DNA of 64,000 nt from CATQHB01 sp965262595 (GTDB lineage Bacteria > Chloroflexota > Dehalococcoidia > Lucifugimonadales > UBA3495): positions 1,984,001 to 2,048,000 of the forward strand of contig OZ253548.1 in NCBI GenBank assembly GCA_965262595.1, in the 5' to 3' direction. The notes below the pieces were generated by a model, which was given only the letters and a program-made list of their open reading frames with translations, was not told the DNA's origin and did not search any database. The position numbers and the translations under genes are program-made. Positions 1-8,195 of this stretch are shown here, piece after piece. Each line of letters begins with the position of its first letter. Position 1 is the stretch's first letter.

Positions 1-660
1 CAGGCCAACGTCTTGATGGTGACCAAGCGGGACAACCGACGCGAGGAGTTTGACCGGGAAAAGCTGGCCGGCGGCATCCGCAAGGCCTGCGCCAAAAGAC
101 CGGTCCCGGCCCGCAACATTGAAGAAATGGTCGAGGATATCGAGCTCGAGCTCCAGGGTTTGGGCCAGGGAGAGGTAGCCGCCAGCGTCATCGGTGAGCT
201 GGTTATGGAGCGGTTGCGCAGCCTGGACCGGGTGGCCTACATCCGTTACGCCAGTGTTTACCGGGACTTTCAGGACATCGAGAGCTTTGAACAAGTGGTC
301 AAGGATTTGCGGGAGGGTGGCGGCACCCAACTTACTCTGCCGCAAATTGCGCCGGGGCGGACAAGCCAACAGCAACGTCTGCGGGGCGGCGGGGCCGGAG
401 AGCAGCGCGCTCTCCAGCCCCGGACTCCCAATCCGGCGCCGGGTTCCGAGTCGAATTCCGAACCGAATTCTGAACCGGGTTCCGAGTCGAATTCCGAATC
501 GGGGACTACCCCAAGCAGCAACGACGGTAACGGCAACGGCAATGGCAGCAACAGGAACAGGAACAGGAACCCCGGAGACGGCAACGGCGGGGACATTCTT
601 AACCTTCAGGATTACCGGGCCCAGGCAACCGGCATTATCGATTCAAGCATCAAAGTTTAG
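1..660 (+). CDS. nrdR: NrdR transcriptional repressor, 5'-truncated, long low-complexity C-tail
   Basis: The frame is open from base 1, so the start and the N-terminal zinc ribbon of NrdR lie upstream of the window. The visible part starts in the family's ATP-cone: QANVLMVTKRDNRREEFDREKL, then a segment ending RVAYIRYASVYRDFQDIESF, a typical NrdR core. NrdR binds (d)ATP and represses ribonucleotide reductase genes, which fits nrdJ 2 kb downstream on the same strand. The family usually ends about 150 residues from its start. Here the core is followed by roughly 110 extra residues rich in S/E/P/G, then N/G/R (GSESNSEPNSEPGSESNSE and NRNRNRN stretches), encoded by near-repetitive DNA. The tail is probably disordered. 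Identity is certain from the core; the role of the tail is unknown. Confidence 0.93.
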   Translation, partial: QANVLMVTKRDNRREEFDREKLAGGIRKACAKRPVPARNIEEMVEDIELELQGLGQGEVAASVIGELVMERLRSLDRVAYIRYASVYRDFQDIESFEQVVKDLREGGGTQLTLPQIAPGRTSQQQRLRGGGAGEQRALQPRTPNPAPGSESNSEPNSEPGSESNSESGTTPSSNDGNGNGNGSNRNRNRNPGDGNGGDILNLQDYRAQATGIIDSSIKV

Positions 661-706
661 TAATCGAAGCTAAGTAGTTGAAATCGTTGAATAGGAGTTT
701 TTATCG

Positions 707-994
707 ATGACTAGCAGCGCCCAATACTCCGCCCTTACCCGGCTTTTGACCCATAACACCCGGGTTCACCAGCTGGAAGACCTCCTGCTTCAGCTGCCCG
801 TGCCCCCGGAGGCTGCCGCCGTCAGCGGCGTCGCTCCAAGCTTGAGGTTTGACTACGAGTACGAATGCGAACAGGACAACGACTCAAATGCGATCGCCGA
901 CCTGCAAGATGACATCGACAAGGAAGTACGGGCCAGCCTGGTGGCTTGCTGGTTCGCCATGCCCCGCAACCTGGACGACCTGGAAGAGGCTTAA
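707..994 (+). CDS. hypothetical protein, 95 aa, between nrdR and nrdJ
   Basis: Not recognised. ATG is preceded by AGGAG about 9 nt upstream. The product has an amphipathic helical N-terminus (LTRLLTHNTRVHQLEDLLLQL), a proline-containing hinge and a very acidic second half (YEYECEQDNDSN, LQDDIDKEV) ending NLDDLEEA. No signal peptide or membrane segment is visible. It follows nrdR by 46 nt on the same strand, so co-transcription with nrdR is plausible. Composition looks like that of a real soluble protein, and the opposite-strand frames are poor in comparison. Function cannot be inferred. Confidence 0.6.
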   Translation: MTSSAQYSALTRLLTHNTRVHQLEDLLLQLPVPPEAAAVSGVAPSLRFDYEYECEQDNDSNAIADLQDDIDKEVRASLVACWFAMPRNLDDLEEA

Positions 995-1015
995 CCGGCA
1001 GCCGACAACGGACCC

Positions 1016-1085
1016 CCAGGCCACGGACACCGGAGCACGGACATCAGGCCACGGACACCGAAGCACGGACACCGAAGCACGGACC
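1016..1085 (+). repeat. degenerate 15-bp tandem repeat
   Basis: About four and a half degenerate copies of a unit like CACCGAAGCACGGAC lie in the gap after the 95-aa gene. Two copies carry CAGGCCACGGACACC. There are no unique spacers, so this is not CRISPR. It is one of many short tandem arrays in this window. Confidence 0.7.
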
Positions 1086-1150
1086 CCAGGGCCTGGATCG
1101 CGAGATAGCGGCAGCGCAGAAGCAGAACGCGCCAGGACGAGGAAGAGAGA

Positions 1151-1645
1151 TTGAGTATTAACCGCACTGTAGAGTATGTAGTATTGTGGAAGAGCCACAA
1201 ACGGGCGGAGTGGGCGGCAGTGGGGTTAGATAATCAGGTGGCGACAATGCAGCGGCGGCTGGGCCGGGAAGATGCCCCGGTTCGTCCCCCGACGGCGGAG
1301 CACCAGGAAGAATATCGGGAGGAATACCCGGCGGAGCGAAGGCCGGTTGCCGTGGCCGACCGGGCCGACCGGGCCGACCGGGCCGACATCGAACCGACCC
1401 GGACTGCCGCCGCCCCATTCTCCGACCCCGATTTCTCCGGCGAGCCGGGGTGCCCGGCTCAACTGGAAGCATTGGAAAATATAGAACAACTGGAGCTGCT
1501 GGAACAGGAAAGCCACCGTATGTGGAAATTGCATTCGGAGATTGGCTCCGAACTGGCTCAGGCGGCAGCATTACTGACAGTTGCCCAGCGAAAATCAGCG
1601 GAAAAAGTGTTAAAACAGTGGGAGAAAACCAGCGCCGAATTGTAG
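1151..1645 (+). CDS. hypothetical protein, 164 aa, TTG start
   Basis: Weakly supported reading frame. It would start at TTG with no convincing ribosome site. The N-terminal half is basic and contains four AD(R) triplets produced by a 9-bp tandem repeat (CCGACCGGG, about 1356-1387), followed by a P/T-rich stretch. The C-terminal half looks more protein-like: LEALENIEQLELLEQESHRMWKLHSEIGSEL is a good amphipathic or coiled-coil helix, followed by AQAAALLTVAQRKSAEKVLKQWEK. Such helices argue for a real gene, but the true start may be internal. A 386-aa frame on the other strand spans this and the next gene, but its composition looks like a shadow. Confidence 0.4.
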   Translation: MSINRTVEYVVLWKSHKRAEWAAVGLDNQVATMQRRLGREDAPVRPPTAEHQEEYREEYPAERRPVAVADRADRADRADIEPTRTAAAPFSDPDFSGEPGCPAQLEALENIEQLELLEQESHRMWKLHSEIGSELAQAAALLTVAQRKSAEKVLKQWEKTSAEL

Positions 1646-1889
1646 GCTTCGACAACAACCTAAACGAGCCGGCACGGCGACCATACCTCGGGCCGAATCC
1701 CCGGCAGCCGGTCAATATCGGCCCATCATTGGCAATATCGGCCATTTGCCGGCCTTTTATTGGCGGGTAGCGGCGCTTCCACTCCAGGCCGGGCCGACTT
1801 GGGCCGGGGCGTTTAGCCCCATAATCAACATCAACGAATTGAAAGAACGGACAATTACATCCAGCACAAGGGAGTCGTAAAATAGTCCT

Positions 1890-2393
1890 ATGGCTGAACA
1901 AACCAAATACCTGTTGCAGGTTCAATGCGAGCCGCTGCCGCTGGGGCAGGAAGGCGCCATAACCCGCGAGTTGAGCCAACATTTCCCGGTGAAACAGTGC
2001 CGCATCAATCGGGCCGGGCTGATAATCGAGCTGGTATCGGCCCATCCCCTGGCCTATGGGGCCTTGAAGGACTTGGCCGACTTGATCGAGCGGGTTATGT
2101 CCCAGCGGGGGGCACAACTCCATTCCGGCGTAATCAACCAGGAAGTCCTCAACCCGATTGGGTCGGCAGTCAACCACGTCATCAACACGCTGGTCAATAC
2201 CGTGGCCAAGGCCCTGGGCTGCCCCGAAACCCGCCGCTTCGCGGTAATTAACCTGTTGGAGCGGTTCACCGGCAAAGTAATTGGCCTGGCCAAGCCGGTT
2301 CCGGTGATGTATTTCCACTGGGGAACGAGCATTGACCTGATGTTAACCAGGAAGCTGGCCCGCGCTTCCCAAACGGGGCTGGCGGCCAATTAA
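1890..2393 (+). CDS. hypothetical protein, 167 aa, upstream of nrdJ
   Basis: Not recognised. ATG start with GGGAG about 15 nt upstream. The sequence is well mixed and protein-like, with no signal peptide: a helical central region (LAYGALKDLADLIERVM, then GSAVNHVINTLVNTVAKALG) followed by a basic part with RFAVINLLERFTGKVIGLAKP. The C-terminus TSIDLMLTRKLARASQTGLAAN is basic. It sits between nrdR and nrdJ on the same strand and ends 215 nt before nrdJ. Position suggests, but does not show, a link with nucleotide reduction. Confidence 0.65.
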   Translation: MAEQTKYLLQVQCEPLPLGQEGAITRELSQHFPVKQCRINRAGLIIELVSAHPLAYGALKDLADLIERVMSQRGAQLHSGVINQEVLNPIGSAVNHVINTLVNTVAKALGCPETRRFAVINLLERFTGKVIGLAKPVPVMYFHWGTSIDLMLTRKLARASQTGLAAN

Positions 2394-2608
2394 GCTGCCA
2401 CTAAAACAAACTGAAACAATGGATTAAGCGAACTAATGACACTAGCGGCCCAACCCAATAAGGCCCACCAGCCGGTTAAATTAAACAATTGAGCCGGCCC
2501 TGGCTGTTTCCTGCGCCGTAACCGCTAAATGAGCCGGGGAGAACCGCTAGTAAGCAACCTGTACCCAAAGCTACTTGTGATGTTGGAGAGGATTAGGAGG
2601 GGAAGCAG

Positions 2609-5600
2609 ATGGCAACTACTGAAGGACATTCAGGTGTATCCACCGATCAGGTAAAAGGCCGCATCAGGGACGCGATATTTGACGCCGGCATTGCCCAGAA
2701 AATTAACAACCGTTCTACGGAGCTTACCGAGAACGCCCAGGTGGTCCTCAACCGGCGCTACCTGTCCAAAGACCGGGACGGCAACATCCTGGAAGACCCG
2801 GACGGTATGTTCCGGCGGGTTGCCCGCAACCTCTCCCAGGCCGACCTCAACTACTCTTTCGCTACGGAAAGGGAGCGGCAGGCCACGGAGGACAAGTTCT
2901 ATGACGTGATGCGCAGCCTGGAGTTTATGCCCAACTCGCCCACGCTGATGAACGCCGGACGGGAATTACAGCAGCTTTCCGCCTGCTTTGTCCTGCCGGT
3001 GGATGACTCCCTGGAGTCAATTTTTACCCGAGTGCGACAGACCGCCCTGATTCACAAGAGCGGCGGCGGCACCGGCTTTTCCTTCTCCCGTTTACGGCCG
3101 GAAGGCGACGTGGTCGGCTCTACCGGGGGCGTGGCCTCCGGTCCGGTCAGCTTCATCAATGCCTTCGACGCCGCCACCGACGTGGTCAAGCAGGGCGGCA
3201 CCCGCCGCGGCGCCAACATGGGCATCCTTAACGTGGACCACCCCGACATCCTCCGTTTTATCCACTCCAAGGAGGACGGGGAGCACCTGATTAACTTCAA
3301 CATCTCGGTAGCGGTCACCGAGGAGTTTATGCGCCAGGTCGAGCGGGGCGAGGACTATGACCTGATTAACCCCCGCACCAACCGGGTGACCGGCAGTCTC
3401 AACGCCCGGGAGGTTTTTGAGCGCTTGACGCAGATGGCCTGGAAGACCGGAGACCCGGGAATAGTGTTCCTGGACCGGATTAACCGGGACAATCCCAACC
3501 CTCAGTTGGGCTACATCGAATCCACCAATCCCTGCGTGACCGCCGACACCTGGATTCAAACCCTCGACGGCCAATACCAGGTAAAAGACCTCATCGGTCA
3601 ACAGTTCACCGCATTGGTGGACGGCCGACAGTACGAAAGCGCGGAGGAAGGGTTTTTCCGGACCGGCCGCAAGGGCGTCGTCAAATTGACCACCAGGGAA
3701 GGCTATACCATCAGGCTCACCGCTGACCACCTGGTCCGGAAGGTAACCGGCAAATCCCGTTATCACATTGAACATGGGTGGACTGCCGCCGCCAATTTGC
3801 AACCCGGCGACGAGATTCAACTACACGACCACCGGGCGGCGAACTCCTGGCAAGGCAGCTTTGGCGAAGATGAAGGCTACCTGATCGGACTGCTGATTGG
3901 AGATGGCACACTCAATTCCCAAGCCGCTATCCTGTCAAGTTGGCCTGGTGAAGCGGCGGCGGTTGCCGGCGCCAATCCCAGCGGAGCGGTAGTCGTTATG
4001 GAACGAGCCACCGTTGCAACCCAAAGTTTGTCGCACCGGGCAGATTTTAAGGGCTGGCGCCCCATCTCGGGTCGCGGCGAATATCGGTTGAAGTCCGCGG
4101 CGATCCGGAACCTGGCGCTGGACCTGGGCGTCAAACCCGGCGCCAAGAACATTGGGCCGGAAATTGAGCGGACGTCCAGCGACTTTTATCGTGGATTCCT
4201 GCGAGGACTCTTTGATGCCGACGGTACGGTTATCGGCAGCCAGGAAAAGGGTGTCAGCGTACGTTTGTCGCAAAGCGACACCAACCGGTTGGAAGCCGTT
4301 CAGCGAATGTTGCTCCGGCTGGGAATCGCTTCCAGCATCTATCGTGAACGCCGGCCTGCCGGTGTCAGGTACTTGCCCAATACCCAACACATCCCGACCC
4401 GGTACGACGTAAAGAGCCAACATGAGCTCGTGGTTTCGAATCAAAACATCGGCCGGTTTGCCGACTTGATTGGATTCTCCGACAACAAAAAGCAGACCAG
4501 GCTCAATGAGTTATTGGCCGGTTATCGGCGCGAACTCAACCGCGAACGGTTCACTGCCCGGGTAGCGTCAATCGAACCTGACGGCGTTGAAGACGTTTAC
4601 GACGCGTCAATACCGGGCATCAATGCGTTTGATGCCAACGGATTTTACGTTCACAACTGCGGCGAACAGCCACTTCTCCCCTTTGAGTCCTGCAATCTGG
4701 GATCGCTCAACGTGGCCCGTATGGTGCATTATACCGGCGATGACTTGGCAATGGACTGGGGACGCCTGGCCCAGGCCGTCCGCACCGGCGTACACCTGCT
4801 GGATAACGTCATTGATATGAACAACTACCCCATTGAAGAAATCGAGGAGATGAGCAAGAAAACCCGGCGCATCGGCATGGGCATTATGGGCTTTTCCGAT
4901 TTGCTGGTGCAGTTGGGCATCCGCTACGACTCGGAGGAGGCGCTGGATCTGGGCGCCGAGGTCATGCGCCGTATCCAGGAAGAGACCTACAAGGCGTCAA
5001 TGGAACTGGCGGAAAAGCGCGGCACCTTCCCGGCCTGGGAGGGCAGCATTTATAACCGGCCCGGCGACGTCCGCCGGATGCGCAACTCCGCTCCGGTGAC
5101 TATTGCCCCCACCGGCACCATCAGCATCATCTCCGGCGCCTCCAGCGGCATTGAACCCCTTTTCGCCCTTTCCTACGTCCGCAACGTGATGGACAACACC
5201 CGGCTGGTCGAGGGCAACCCCTACTTTGAAGCGGTGGCCCGGCACGAGGGCTTCTACTCCACCGAACTTATGGAGCAGTTGGCCCAAACCGGCAGCCTCC
5301 ACGACCTGGATGTTCCCCAATGGGTCAAGGAGGTATTTCGCACCTCCCACGACATCACTCCGGAGTGGCACGTGCGGATGCAGGCCGCCTTCCAGCGTTA
5401 TACCGATAACTCGGTGTCCAAGACGATCAATTTCCCCAACGAGGCCACGGTTGAAGACGTTGCCCAGGCCTACCGGCTGGCCTACGAGACCGGCTGCAAG
5501 GGCATCACGGTGTACCGGGACGGCAGCAAGGCCGGCCAGGTGTTGAGCACCGGAGATACGGGCGCAACATCCAAAGCGGAAGCCGTACCGGCGCGCCGCG

Positions 5601-6139
5601 TACCCCGGGAGCGGCCGCGGCAGATTCACGGCGTCACCGAGCGGGTGCGCACCGGCCACGGCAATATGTACATCACGATCAACTTTGACGAGCAGAACGA
5701 AGGCTCGCCCTTTGAGGTGTTCAGCACCCTGGGCAAGGCCGGCGGCTGCGATTCCGCTCAGTTGGAAGCCATCTCCCGCCTGGTGTCCCTGGCTCTGCGT
5801 TCCGGCATCAGCGCCCAGGAAGTGGTCACCCAACTGAAGGGGATAACCTGCTGTCCGGCCTGGGACCAAGGTACGCTGGTACGTTCCGGCCCCGATGCGG
5901 TGGCCCTGGCCCTGGAACGTCACATTGTCGGCAGCACGGATGCCCCGGAAGCGGCGGAGGCCGAATCGGTGCAGCTTCAGTTTACCGCCGAGCCGGTAAC
6001 GCCAAGCGGGAACGGGAACGGAACCGGCAACCGCAACGGCGTCTATCCGGCGCGCAAGTGCCCCGACTGCAACACGCCGGTAATCTTCCAGGAAGGCTGC
6101 CTGATGTGCATTTCGTGTGGTTGGAATAAGTGTGAGTAG
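2609..6139 (+). CDS. nrdJ: adenosylcobalamin-dependent class II ribonucleoside-diphosphate reductase, intein-containing precursor
   Basis: Makes deoxyribonucleotides using a B12-generated thiyl radical. The 1176-aa precursor contains a 375-aa intein (residues 309-683); the spliced enzyme would be 801 aa. Extein features: first redox cysteine in LSACFVLPVD (C126), GGGTGFSFS loop, STNP before the intein, then CGEQPLLPFESCNLGSLN, where C684 (309 after splicing) is the thiyl-radical cysteine, E686 the catalytic glutamate and C695 the second redox cysteine. The APTGTISIISGASSGIEP segment is typical of class II. The C-terminus carries a zinc-ribbon/redox tail with cysteines at 1151, 1154, 1164, 1167, 1170 and 1175, joined by an N/G-rich linker (GNGNGTGNRNG). 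A ribosome site (AGGAGGGG) precedes ATG. nrdR lies upstream. No NrdB-type subunit is present, as expected for class II. Confidence 0.97.
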   Translation: MATTEGHSGVSTDQVKGRIRDAIFDAGIAQKINNRSTELTENAQVVLNRRYLSKDRDGNILEDPDGMFRRVARNLSQADLNYSFATERERQATEDKFYDVMRSLEFMPNSPTLMNAGRELQQLSACFVLPVDDSLESIFTRVRQTALIHKSGGGTGFSFSRLRPEGDVVGSTGGVASGPVSFINAFDAATDVVKQGGTRRGANMGILNVDHPDILRFIHSKEDGEHLINFNISVAVTEEFMRQVERGEDYDLINPRTNRVTGSLNAREVFERLTQMAWKTGDPGIVFLDRINRDNPNPQLGYIESTNPCVTADTWIQTLDGQYQVKDLIGQQFTALVDGRQYESAEEGFFRTGRKGVVKLTTREGYTIRLTADHLVRKVTGKSRYHIEHGWTAAANLQPGDEIQLHDHRAANSWQGSFGEDEGYLIGLLIGDGTLNSQAAILSSWPGEAAAVAGANPSGAVVVMERATVATQSLSHRADFKGWRPISGRGEYRLKSAAIRNLALDLGVKPGAKNIGPEIERTSSDFYRGFLRGLFDADGTVIGSQEKGVSVRLSQSDTNRLEAVQRMLLRLGIASSIYRERRPAGVRYLPNTQHIPTRYDVKSQHELVVSNQNIGRFADLIGFSDNKKQTRLNELLAGYRRELNRERFTARVASIEPDGVEDVYDASIPGINAFDANGFYVHNCGEQPLLPFESCNLGSLNVARMVHYTGDDLAMDWGRLAQAVRTGVHLLDNVIDMNNYPIEEIEEMSKKTRRIGMGIMGFSDLLVQLGIRYDSEEALDLGAEVMRRIQEETYKASMELAEKRGTFPAWEGSIYNRPGDVRRMRNSAPVTIAPTGTISIISGASSGIEPLFALSYVRNVMDNTRLVEGNPYFEAVARHEGFYSTELMEQLAQTGSLHDLDVPQWVKEVFRTSHDITPEWHVRMQAAFQRYTDNSVSKTINFPNEATVEDVAQAYRLAYETGCKGITVYRDGSKAGQVLSTGDTGATSKAEAVPARRVPRERPRQIHGVTERVRTGHGNMYITINFDEQNEGSPFEVFSTLGKAGGCDSAQLEAISRLVSLALRSGISAQEVVTQLKGITCCPAWDQGTLVRSGPDAVALALERHIVGSTDAPEAAEAESVQLQFTAEPVTPSGNGNGTGNRNGVYPARKCPDCNTPVIFQEGCLMCISCGWNKCE
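3533..4657 (+). mobile_element. LAGLIDADG intein inserted at the NrdJ catalytic cysteine
   Basis: In-frame insertion encoding residues 309-683 of the NrdJ precursor. It starts with Cys (CVTADTWIQTLDG, block A), has the block B TxxH motif (LTADHLV, intein residues ~62-68), two LAGLIDADG helices (YLIGLLIGDGTLN at ~120 and FLRGLFDADGTV at ~225) and ends with GINAFDANGFYVHN followed by Cys as the +1 extein nucleophile. All splicing residues (C1, block B T and H, penultimate H, terminal N, C+1) and both endonuclease acidic residues are present, so splicing and homing both look intact. The insertion splits NP from CGEQ, so the enzyme is inactive until spliced. Inteins at this NrdJ site are known; activity here is inferred. 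Confidence 0.95.
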
Positions 6140-6154
6140 GGAGGGGTGACATTT

Positions 6155-6595
6155 ATGTATGCAGTGGAAACGGTTGGACAGAGGATACAAAGGCTTCGGG
6201 AGGCACTAAATCTTAGCCAGGAAGAGCTGGCAGAAAAGGTCGATCTCAGTGTAAACAGCCTCGCCAGAATCGAGGCGGGGGCAATCAGGCCCCTTCAATT
6301 TCTGGGCAATATAGCCGACGCCCTAGGAGTTACTAAAGACTATATTGAAAGTGGGCGTGACCCCCAAGATGAAATTGACAGATTCGCCGAGTCCCAGTTT
6401 CCGGAACCTAATCTCAGGCAAAAATTCGTGGACTATGCTAGGTCTGCCAGCTTTAGGTTTAAGAATTTGACCCAAGAAGAGCTTCAATTCTTGAAGGAGG
6501 AGTTTACAGACCCTGAGCCAACAGATCGAACCCAACTCGATGATGACATGGAGTGTTTCTCTCTGCCTAAGGACGGCAATGGACAAATACTCTGA
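6155..6595 (+). CDS. XRE-family HTH transcriptional regulator
   Basis: 146-aa protein with an N-terminal helix-turn-helix of the Cro/CI (XRE) type: VGQRIQRLREALNLSQEELAEKVDLSVNSLARIEAG, residues about 7-42, followed by LGNIADALGVTKDYIESG. The rest is acidic and helical with no recognised domain. ATG at 6155 is chosen over the in-frame GTG at 6146 because GGAGGGG (about 6140-6145) then lies at proper distance. Its last 17 bases overlap the ImmA-type gene, so the two are translationally coupled. In such pairs the XRE protein usually represses its own operon and is cleaved or countered by the ImmA peptidase, or the pair acts as toxin-antitoxin. Codon use is visibly less GC-rich than nrdJ, suggesting acquisition. 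Confidence 0.88.
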   Translation: MYAVETVGQRIQRLREALNLSQEELAEKVDLSVNSLARIEAGAIRPLQFLGNIADALGVTKDYIESGRDPQDEIDRFAESQFPEPNLRQKFVDYARSASFRFKNLTQEELQFLKEEFTDPEPTDRTQLDDDMECFSLPKDGNGQIL

Positions 6596-7379
6596 TCAAA
6601 CCCTCTTCAAGATATTGGAGCAATTTCGCCTGGAAGCCCTTCCATGTATGGCTGACTTAAAGGTACTTGCTCGGCCTTGGGGCGTAACTTCGATAGAAGA
6701 ACGGGAAATTGAGTCCGAGGCTATGCTTTTGCCCAGCAAGGACGGCTATAGCATAGTCCTCAAAAAAGCGGAACGACCCAGCCGATTGGCGCGTCAAAGG
6801 TTCTCCCTAGCCCACGAGCTTGGACATTTGCTACTGCAGAAGTCGGAGCAAAATAGAGCTGCTCTCAAATATCGCGGCCACGGTTACTCCGACGACGAAG
6901 AACGAATCTGCGACCAAATTGCTGCTGAAATCTTGATGCCCCGCATGGCCTTTTATGAAGACGGGTGGATGGAAGGGTGGTCGCTGCGGAGCCTTAGAAG
7001 CTTGGCGGTTAAGTACGATACTTCTGTACCCGCAACGGCCATGCGAATGATTGACCTGATGCCTGAAGAAGCTCTTATGGGAGTTTGGAAGGTTTCAGGT
7101 AATGATGGTGAAAGCGCCAAGCTCCAGTGGGCGCACGCAGGGAAAACAGCCTACCGTGTTCCCAGTGGGAGCGTATCCAGCAAACGTCTGGCGTTAGTGA
7201 CCAAAGCGTGGAACAGCGGGAGGGTAGAATCCAGCGCCGCCCCGGTGCAGGATAGCCGCTTTGAGAAAATAAGACTCCTTGATGTCCCCGCAGAAGCGAT
7301 GGCGTGGGGTAGAGGCGAATACAAGCAAGTATTGGTTTATTACTACCCTGGGCGGGTACAAGAATACAAAGTTGGGTAG
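6579..7379 (+). CDS. ImmA/IrrE-family metallopeptidase
   Basis: 266-aa protein with the gluzincin motif HELGH at residues 79-83 (FSLAHELGHLLLQ) and a downstream ERICDQIAAEILMP segment (residues ~108-121) that supplies the third zinc ligand in this family. The C-terminal ~100 residues are of unknown fold. ATG 6579 is chosen: AAGGA sits 5 nt upstream and the start overlaps the XRE gene. ImmA-type enzymes cleave the partner XRE repressor in mobile elements and stress responses (ImmR/ImmA, DdrO/IrrE). The pairing here supports a repressor-cleaving or toxin-antitoxin role. Which genes it controls is not visible. Confidence 0.88.
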   Translation: MDKYSDQTLFKILEQFRLEALPCMADLKVLARPWGVTSIEEREIESEAMLLPSKDGYSIVLKKAERPSRLARQRFSLAHELGHLLLQKSEQNRAALKYRGHGYSDDEERICDQIAAEILMPRMAFYEDGWMEGWSLRSLRSLAVKYDTSVPATAMRMIDLMPEEALMGVWKVSGNDGESAKLQWAHAGKTAYRVPSGSVSSKRLALVTKAWNSGRVESSAAPVQDSRFEKIRLLDVPAEAMAWGRGEYKQVLVYYYPGRVQEYKVG

Positions 7380-7412
7380 TTGATAGGCCGCCCAGACACT
7401 CCCTCACCCACC

Positions 7413-7440
7413 ACCCGGCGCAAGCCGGGTCGCTTCTTTA
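7413..7440 (+). terminator. probable intrinsic terminator after the ImmA gene
   Basis: ACCCGGC-GCAA-GCCGGGT, a perfect 7-bp stem with a 4-nt loop, is followed by a pyrimidine-rich CGCTTCTTTA. It lies 34 nt after the ImmA-type stop and just before the VapBC promoter. The T-tract is interrupted, so strength is uncertain. Confidence 0.6.
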
Positions 7441-7448
7441 TGAGTCCG

Positions 7449-7457
7449 TGCTATAAT
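7449..7457 (+). promoter_or_regulatory. extended -10 promoter of the antitoxin/PIN pair
   Basis: TG-C-TATAAT, a perfect extended -10, lies 41 nt before the antitoxin start. No good -35 is seen at the right spacing, as is usual for extended -10 promoters. Confidence 0.6.
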
Positions 7458-7497
7458 TTCCGCATCGACGGGATAGCGGCAATAACCCCGCGAAAAG

Positions 7498-7731
7498 GTG
7501 TTGGCGGTGCAAGACAAAAAGACGGTAACCATCAAAGAACGGGTGGCCCAATTGATCGAGGAATTGACTCTCGAGGAACAGGCCGTGGTGCTTCAGCTAT
7601 TACGGGTTATCATCGCAAACCGCAGCAATAAGCACAGCATTATGGAGTTGGAAGGCTTGGGAAGAGAGATATGGGAAGGAATTGACGCCCAAGAATACCT
7701 GGACCAACTACGCGGTCCCAGATGTGGGTAG
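7498..7731 (+). CDS. putative antitoxin of a VapBC-like pair
   Basis: 77-aa protein. GTG 7498 is the longest start; the in-frame GTG at 7507 is equally likely because AAAAGG lies about 8 nt before it. The sequence has KERVAQLIEELTLEEQAVVLQLLRVII, a helical pattern seen in small antitoxins, then an acidic C-terminal region (ELEGLGREIWEGIDAQEYLDQLR) of the kind that wraps the toxin. Its stop overlaps the start of the PIN-domain gene by 10 nt, a typical antitoxin-toxin arrangement. Assignment rests mainly on context; no DNA-binding domain is recognised with confidence. Confidence 0.75.
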   Translation: MLAVQDKKTVTIKERVAQLIEELTLEEQAVVLQLLRVIIANRSNKHSIMELEGLGREIWEGIDAQEYLDQLRGPRCG

Positions 7732-8168
7732 ATTCCCTTCGGAGTCATACCATCGGTCTGGATACTGGACCATTTATCTACTTCATTGAACGAAATGTGA
7801 CCTACGCAGCGACAGTAAGGCCCTTCTTTGTGGCTTTGGCCGCAGGCCTGTTCCAAGCAGTAACTTCTATGGTGACCTTGGAAGAGGTCTTAGTTATTTC
7901 CTTTCGTGAGGGACGCCCGGATTTGGTCGATCGATACCGTACTATTCTCTTACATTCTGCAGGGCTCTCCACAATGCCGGTGGATCAAGAAATTGCCGAA
8001 GAAGCCGCCAGAATCAGGGCAGTGCGCGGCCGCATTCGTACACCGGATGCTATTCAGATGGCAACAGCCACTGTTGGTGGCGCCAGTTACTTCCTTACCA
8101 ACGACACGAGTCTCCCTGACTTGCCCAACTTGCAAATGCTGGTAGTGGACAACCTGGCGCAGGAATAA
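7722..8168 (+). CDS. vapC: PIN-domain ribonuclease toxin, VapC-like
   Basis: 148-aa PIN-domain protein. The acidic active-site set is visible: D14 in GLDTGPFIYFIE, E54/E55 in VTLEEVL, D109 in IRTPDAIQMATA and D128 in LTNDTSLP. These residues bind Mg2+ in VapC toxins, which cleave tRNA or rRNA. The ATG overlaps the antitoxin stop codon, so translation is coupled. The catalytic set is intact, so the toxin is probably active and held in check by the upstream gene product. The RNA target cannot be read from sequence. Confidence 0.9.
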   Translation: MWVDSLRSHTIGLDTGPFIYFIERNVTYAATVRPFFVALAAGLFQAVTSMVTLEEVLVISFREGRPDLVDRYRTILLHSAGLSTMPVDQEIAEEAARIRAVRGRIRTPDAIQMATATVGGASYFLTNDTSLPDLPNLQMLVVDNLAQE

Positions 8169-8195
8169 ACTGCTCTCTCCTTCACCCCTCCCCCG

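Noticed and set aside
1158..2318. 386-aa open frame on the minus strand
   Set aside because: It spans two plus-strand genes and has G/P/R/Q-biased composition typical of an antisense shadow in GC-rich DNA; the plus-strand 1890-2393 product is more protein-like.
4997..6190. 397-aa minus-strand frame
   Set aside because: Antisense to the clearly identified nrdJ C-terminal half.
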